Below, piece by piece: positions 5,952 to 6,543 of a stretch of DNA of 6,543 nucleotides (its first letter is position 1; each line of letters starts with the position of its first letter). The position numbers and the translations under genes are program-made. The notes under the pieces are model-generated. The model had not been told where the DNA came from, did not search any database, and saw only the letters and a list, made by a program, of their open reading frames with translations. Source of the DNA: Candidatus Altarchaeota archaeon (lineage in GTDB: Archaea; Altiarchaeota; Altiarchaeia; IMC4; SCGC-AAA252-I15); the NCBI GenBank assembly GCA_026394745.1, contig JAPKXP010000020.1, positions 1 to 6,543 on the forward strand. Reading direction: 5' to 3'.

Positions 5952-6074
5952 TCACTCCTTACCGCACTCGCCTGAGCTGCAGCAGCATCCGCAGCCCTTC
6001 TTCTTCGACTTCTCCTCGACCTTCTTGTCGAGTTTGTCCAGGAACTTGGACACTATATTCCTCTTTTCTGCCAT
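5952..6074 (-). CDS. 40-residue Lys/Cys-rich microprotein, probable metal binder
   Basis: The protein has an amphipathic, highly charged helix (NIVSKFLDKLDKKVEEKSKKK, residues about 6-26, split here only by description) and a tail GCGCCCSSGECGKE containing five cysteines. A Cys cluster next to a CSCS permease and a NikR regulator suggests binding of a soft or transition metal, or a redox relay, to feed or protect the transporter. I know no firm family name. It ends 2 bases upstream of the permease ATG and within its ribosome binding site, so the two are translated together. The start ATG 6074 is chosen because the frame above it (up to 6197) runs into the nikR promoter and coding start and looks random. 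No Shine-Dalgarno precedes it; a TATA-like element lies about 30 bases upstream. Confidence 0.7.
   Translation of the reverse strand: MAEKRNIVSKFLDKLDKKVEEKSKKKGCGCCCSSGECGKE
5955..5960 (-). promoter_or_regulatory. Ribosome binding site that decides the permease start
   Basis: AAGGAG on the minus strand ends 5 bases before ATG 5949 and overlaps both the last codons of the microprotein gene and the competing GTG at 5953-5955. It therefore supports the ATG as the permease start and implies translational coupling with the microprotein. Confidence 0.75.
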
Positions 6075-6100
6075 TTTGAGTATGATTATTGGCTCGTCCT

Positions 6101-6110
6101 GGTTAAAAAC
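6101..6110 (-). promoter_or_regulatory. TATA-like promoter of the microprotein-permease-MBL operon
   Basis: The minus strand reads GTTTTTAACC here, centred about 31 bases before ATG 6074. With no Shine-Dalgarno site before that ATG, a leaderless or nearly leaderless transcript is likely. It is the only AT-rich element in the right place. Confidence 0.45.
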
Positions 6111-6128
6111 GCATAACTCCATGCCACC

Positions 6129-6136
6129 TTTTATCT
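6129..6136 (+). promoter_or_regulatory. TATA-like promoter of nikR
   Basis: TTTTATCT, centred about 26 bases before the GTG start at 6158, sits at the distance expected for a leaderless archaeal transcript; no Shine-Dalgarno site is present. It lies only about 20 bases from the opposing promoter, so one bound regulator could affect both. Confidence 0.45.
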
Positions 6137-6144
6137 TTTCATGA

Positions 6145-6160
6145 CACATATCATAATGTG
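6145..6160. promoter_or_regulatory. Inverted repeat CACAT-N6-ATGTG over the nikR start, candidate operator
   Basis: Perfect 5-base arms occupy 6145-6149 and 6156-6160, separated by ATCATA. The right arm contains the GTG start codon of nikR. Ribbon-helix-helix repressors bind such symmetric half-sites, and the position would block a leaderless promoter. This differs from the well-known E. coli NikR site (GTATGA-N16-TCATAC). Binding is an inference. Confidence 0.4.
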
Positions 6161-6543
6161 GACCGTGTAACGAGGTTCGGCGTCTCCCTGCCCTCAAGAT
6201 TGGTCGATAGGTTCGACAGGACCCTCCTGGAAATCGGCTACGAAAGCCGCAGCAAGGCTATAGCTGACGCCGTAACCGACTTCATAGCGCAGAACCGGTG
6301 GAAAGCGCAGGCTGGGTTGTTCGTAGGCAGCATAACATACGTTTACGACCACCACGTCGGCGACGTCACCCGCACGCTAACCGGGGCGCAGCACGACTAC
6401 GGCTCGGTGATAAAGGCGGTGATGCACTCCCATGTCTCGCACTCAGAGTGCGTGGAAGTACTGATAGTATCCGGAAGCGGTAAAAAGGTCATCCAGCTCT
6501 ACAATAATCTATCCTCAATACGCGGCGTGGAAAACTGCAAGCT
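6158..6543 (+). CDS. nikR: NikR-family metal-responsive transcriptional regulator (3' end outside window)
   Basis: 128 codons are visible, close to full length. Residues 4-44 form the ribbon-helix-helix DNA-binding domain (VTRFGVSLPSRLVDRFD, then ESRSKAIADAV). Residues from about 53 on form the ACT-like metal-binding domain, starting GLFVGSITYVYDHH. The four square-planar nickel ligands of E. coli NikR (His76, His87, His89, Cys95) have clear equivalents: His79 in GAQHDY, then His90, His92 and Cys98 in MHSHVSHSEC. The protein should therefore sense Ni(II) or a similar ion and bind DNA as a tetramer. GTG 6158 is chosen because it gives the family-typical N-terminus MDRVTRF and lies about 26 bases after a TATA-like element. 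The frame remains open further up, but no better start codon was seen. It is divergent from the permease operon, its most likely target. Confidence 0.94.
   Translation, partial: MDRVTRFGVSLPSRLVDRFDRTLLEIGYESRSKAIADAVTDFIAQNRWKAQAGLFVGSITYVYDHHVGDVTRTLTGAQHDYGSVIKAVMHSHVSHSECVEVLIVSGSGKKVIQLYNNLSSIRGVENCK

Noticed and set aside
5953..5955. GTG as the permease start
   Set aside because: It overlaps the AAGGAG ribosome binding site; the ATG at 5949 has proper spacing.
6080..6085. GTATGA, identical to the left half-site of the E. coli NikR operator
   Set aside because: No TCATAC partner is found 16 bases on; a single 6-base match is likely chance.
6075..6197. Upstream extension of the microprotein frame to 6197
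   Set aside because: The extra residues look random and overlap the nikR start and both promoters; the ATG at 6074 begins the recognisable charged helix.
1..6543. CRISPR arrays, tRNA or rRNA genes, insertion sequences, toxin-antitoxin or phage genes
   Set aside because: None seen: there are no regularly spaced repeats beyond the two described, no recognisable tRNA arms in the short intergenic gaps and no transposase or integrase motifs.

Overview
The window looks archaeal. The evidence is gene content: a diphthamide-synthesis enzyme (Dph6 family), a stand-alone PUA-like protein next to a NOL1/NOP2/Sun RNA methyltransferase, a UPF0282 metallo-beta-lactamase-fold protein and a NikR regulator. 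Several genes also have an AT-rich TATA-like element about 25-32 bases upstream of the start codon and no Shine-Dalgarno site, as expected for leaderless archaeal transcripts. One gene, a class I (bacterial/eukaryotic-type) glyceraldehyde-3-phosphate dehydrogenase, is atypical for archaea. The exact lineage cannot be fixed from the sequence; a DPANN or other deep euryarchaeal-type genome is a guess. Genes are tightly packed, with overlapping starts and stops.

Left part (1-806, + strand): the C-terminal two thirds of class I GAPDH, then a 63-residue single-pass membrane protein resembling the phospholipase D N-terminal (PLDc_N) domain. These meet, tail to tail, a minus-strand pair (2165-812): an m5C RNA methyltransferase and a PUA-like protein overlapping it by 8 bases. 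In many organisms these two form one RsmF-type polypeptide.

Centre (2166-4106): an 86-base divergent promoter region leads into a secreted protein with a signal peptide, 16 N-glycosylation sequons and three degenerate internal repeats. It is followed by Dph6, which is broken: a frameshift sits where about 35 family-conserved residues are missing. Next, through an ATGA overlap, comes a 22-codon stub that looks like the first residues of a longer gene, possibly a class I glutamine amidotransferase. The two damaged genes in a row suggest local deletions in this strain, or an assembly problem.

Right part (6543-4103): nikR (+, cut by the window end) faces a compact minus-strand operon: a 40-residue lysine- and cysteine-rich microprotein, a CSCS-motif permease (ArsP/DUF318/COG0701 family) and a UPF0282 MBL-fold protein. 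An inverted repeat (CACAT-N6-ATGTG) covers the nikR start codon. The layout suggests a NikR-controlled metal or metalloid transport module. It is the most interesting system here, but its substrate is unknown.

No rRNA, tRNA, CRISPR array, insertion sequence or phage-like gene was recognised. No gene-free stretch exceeds about 90 bases.
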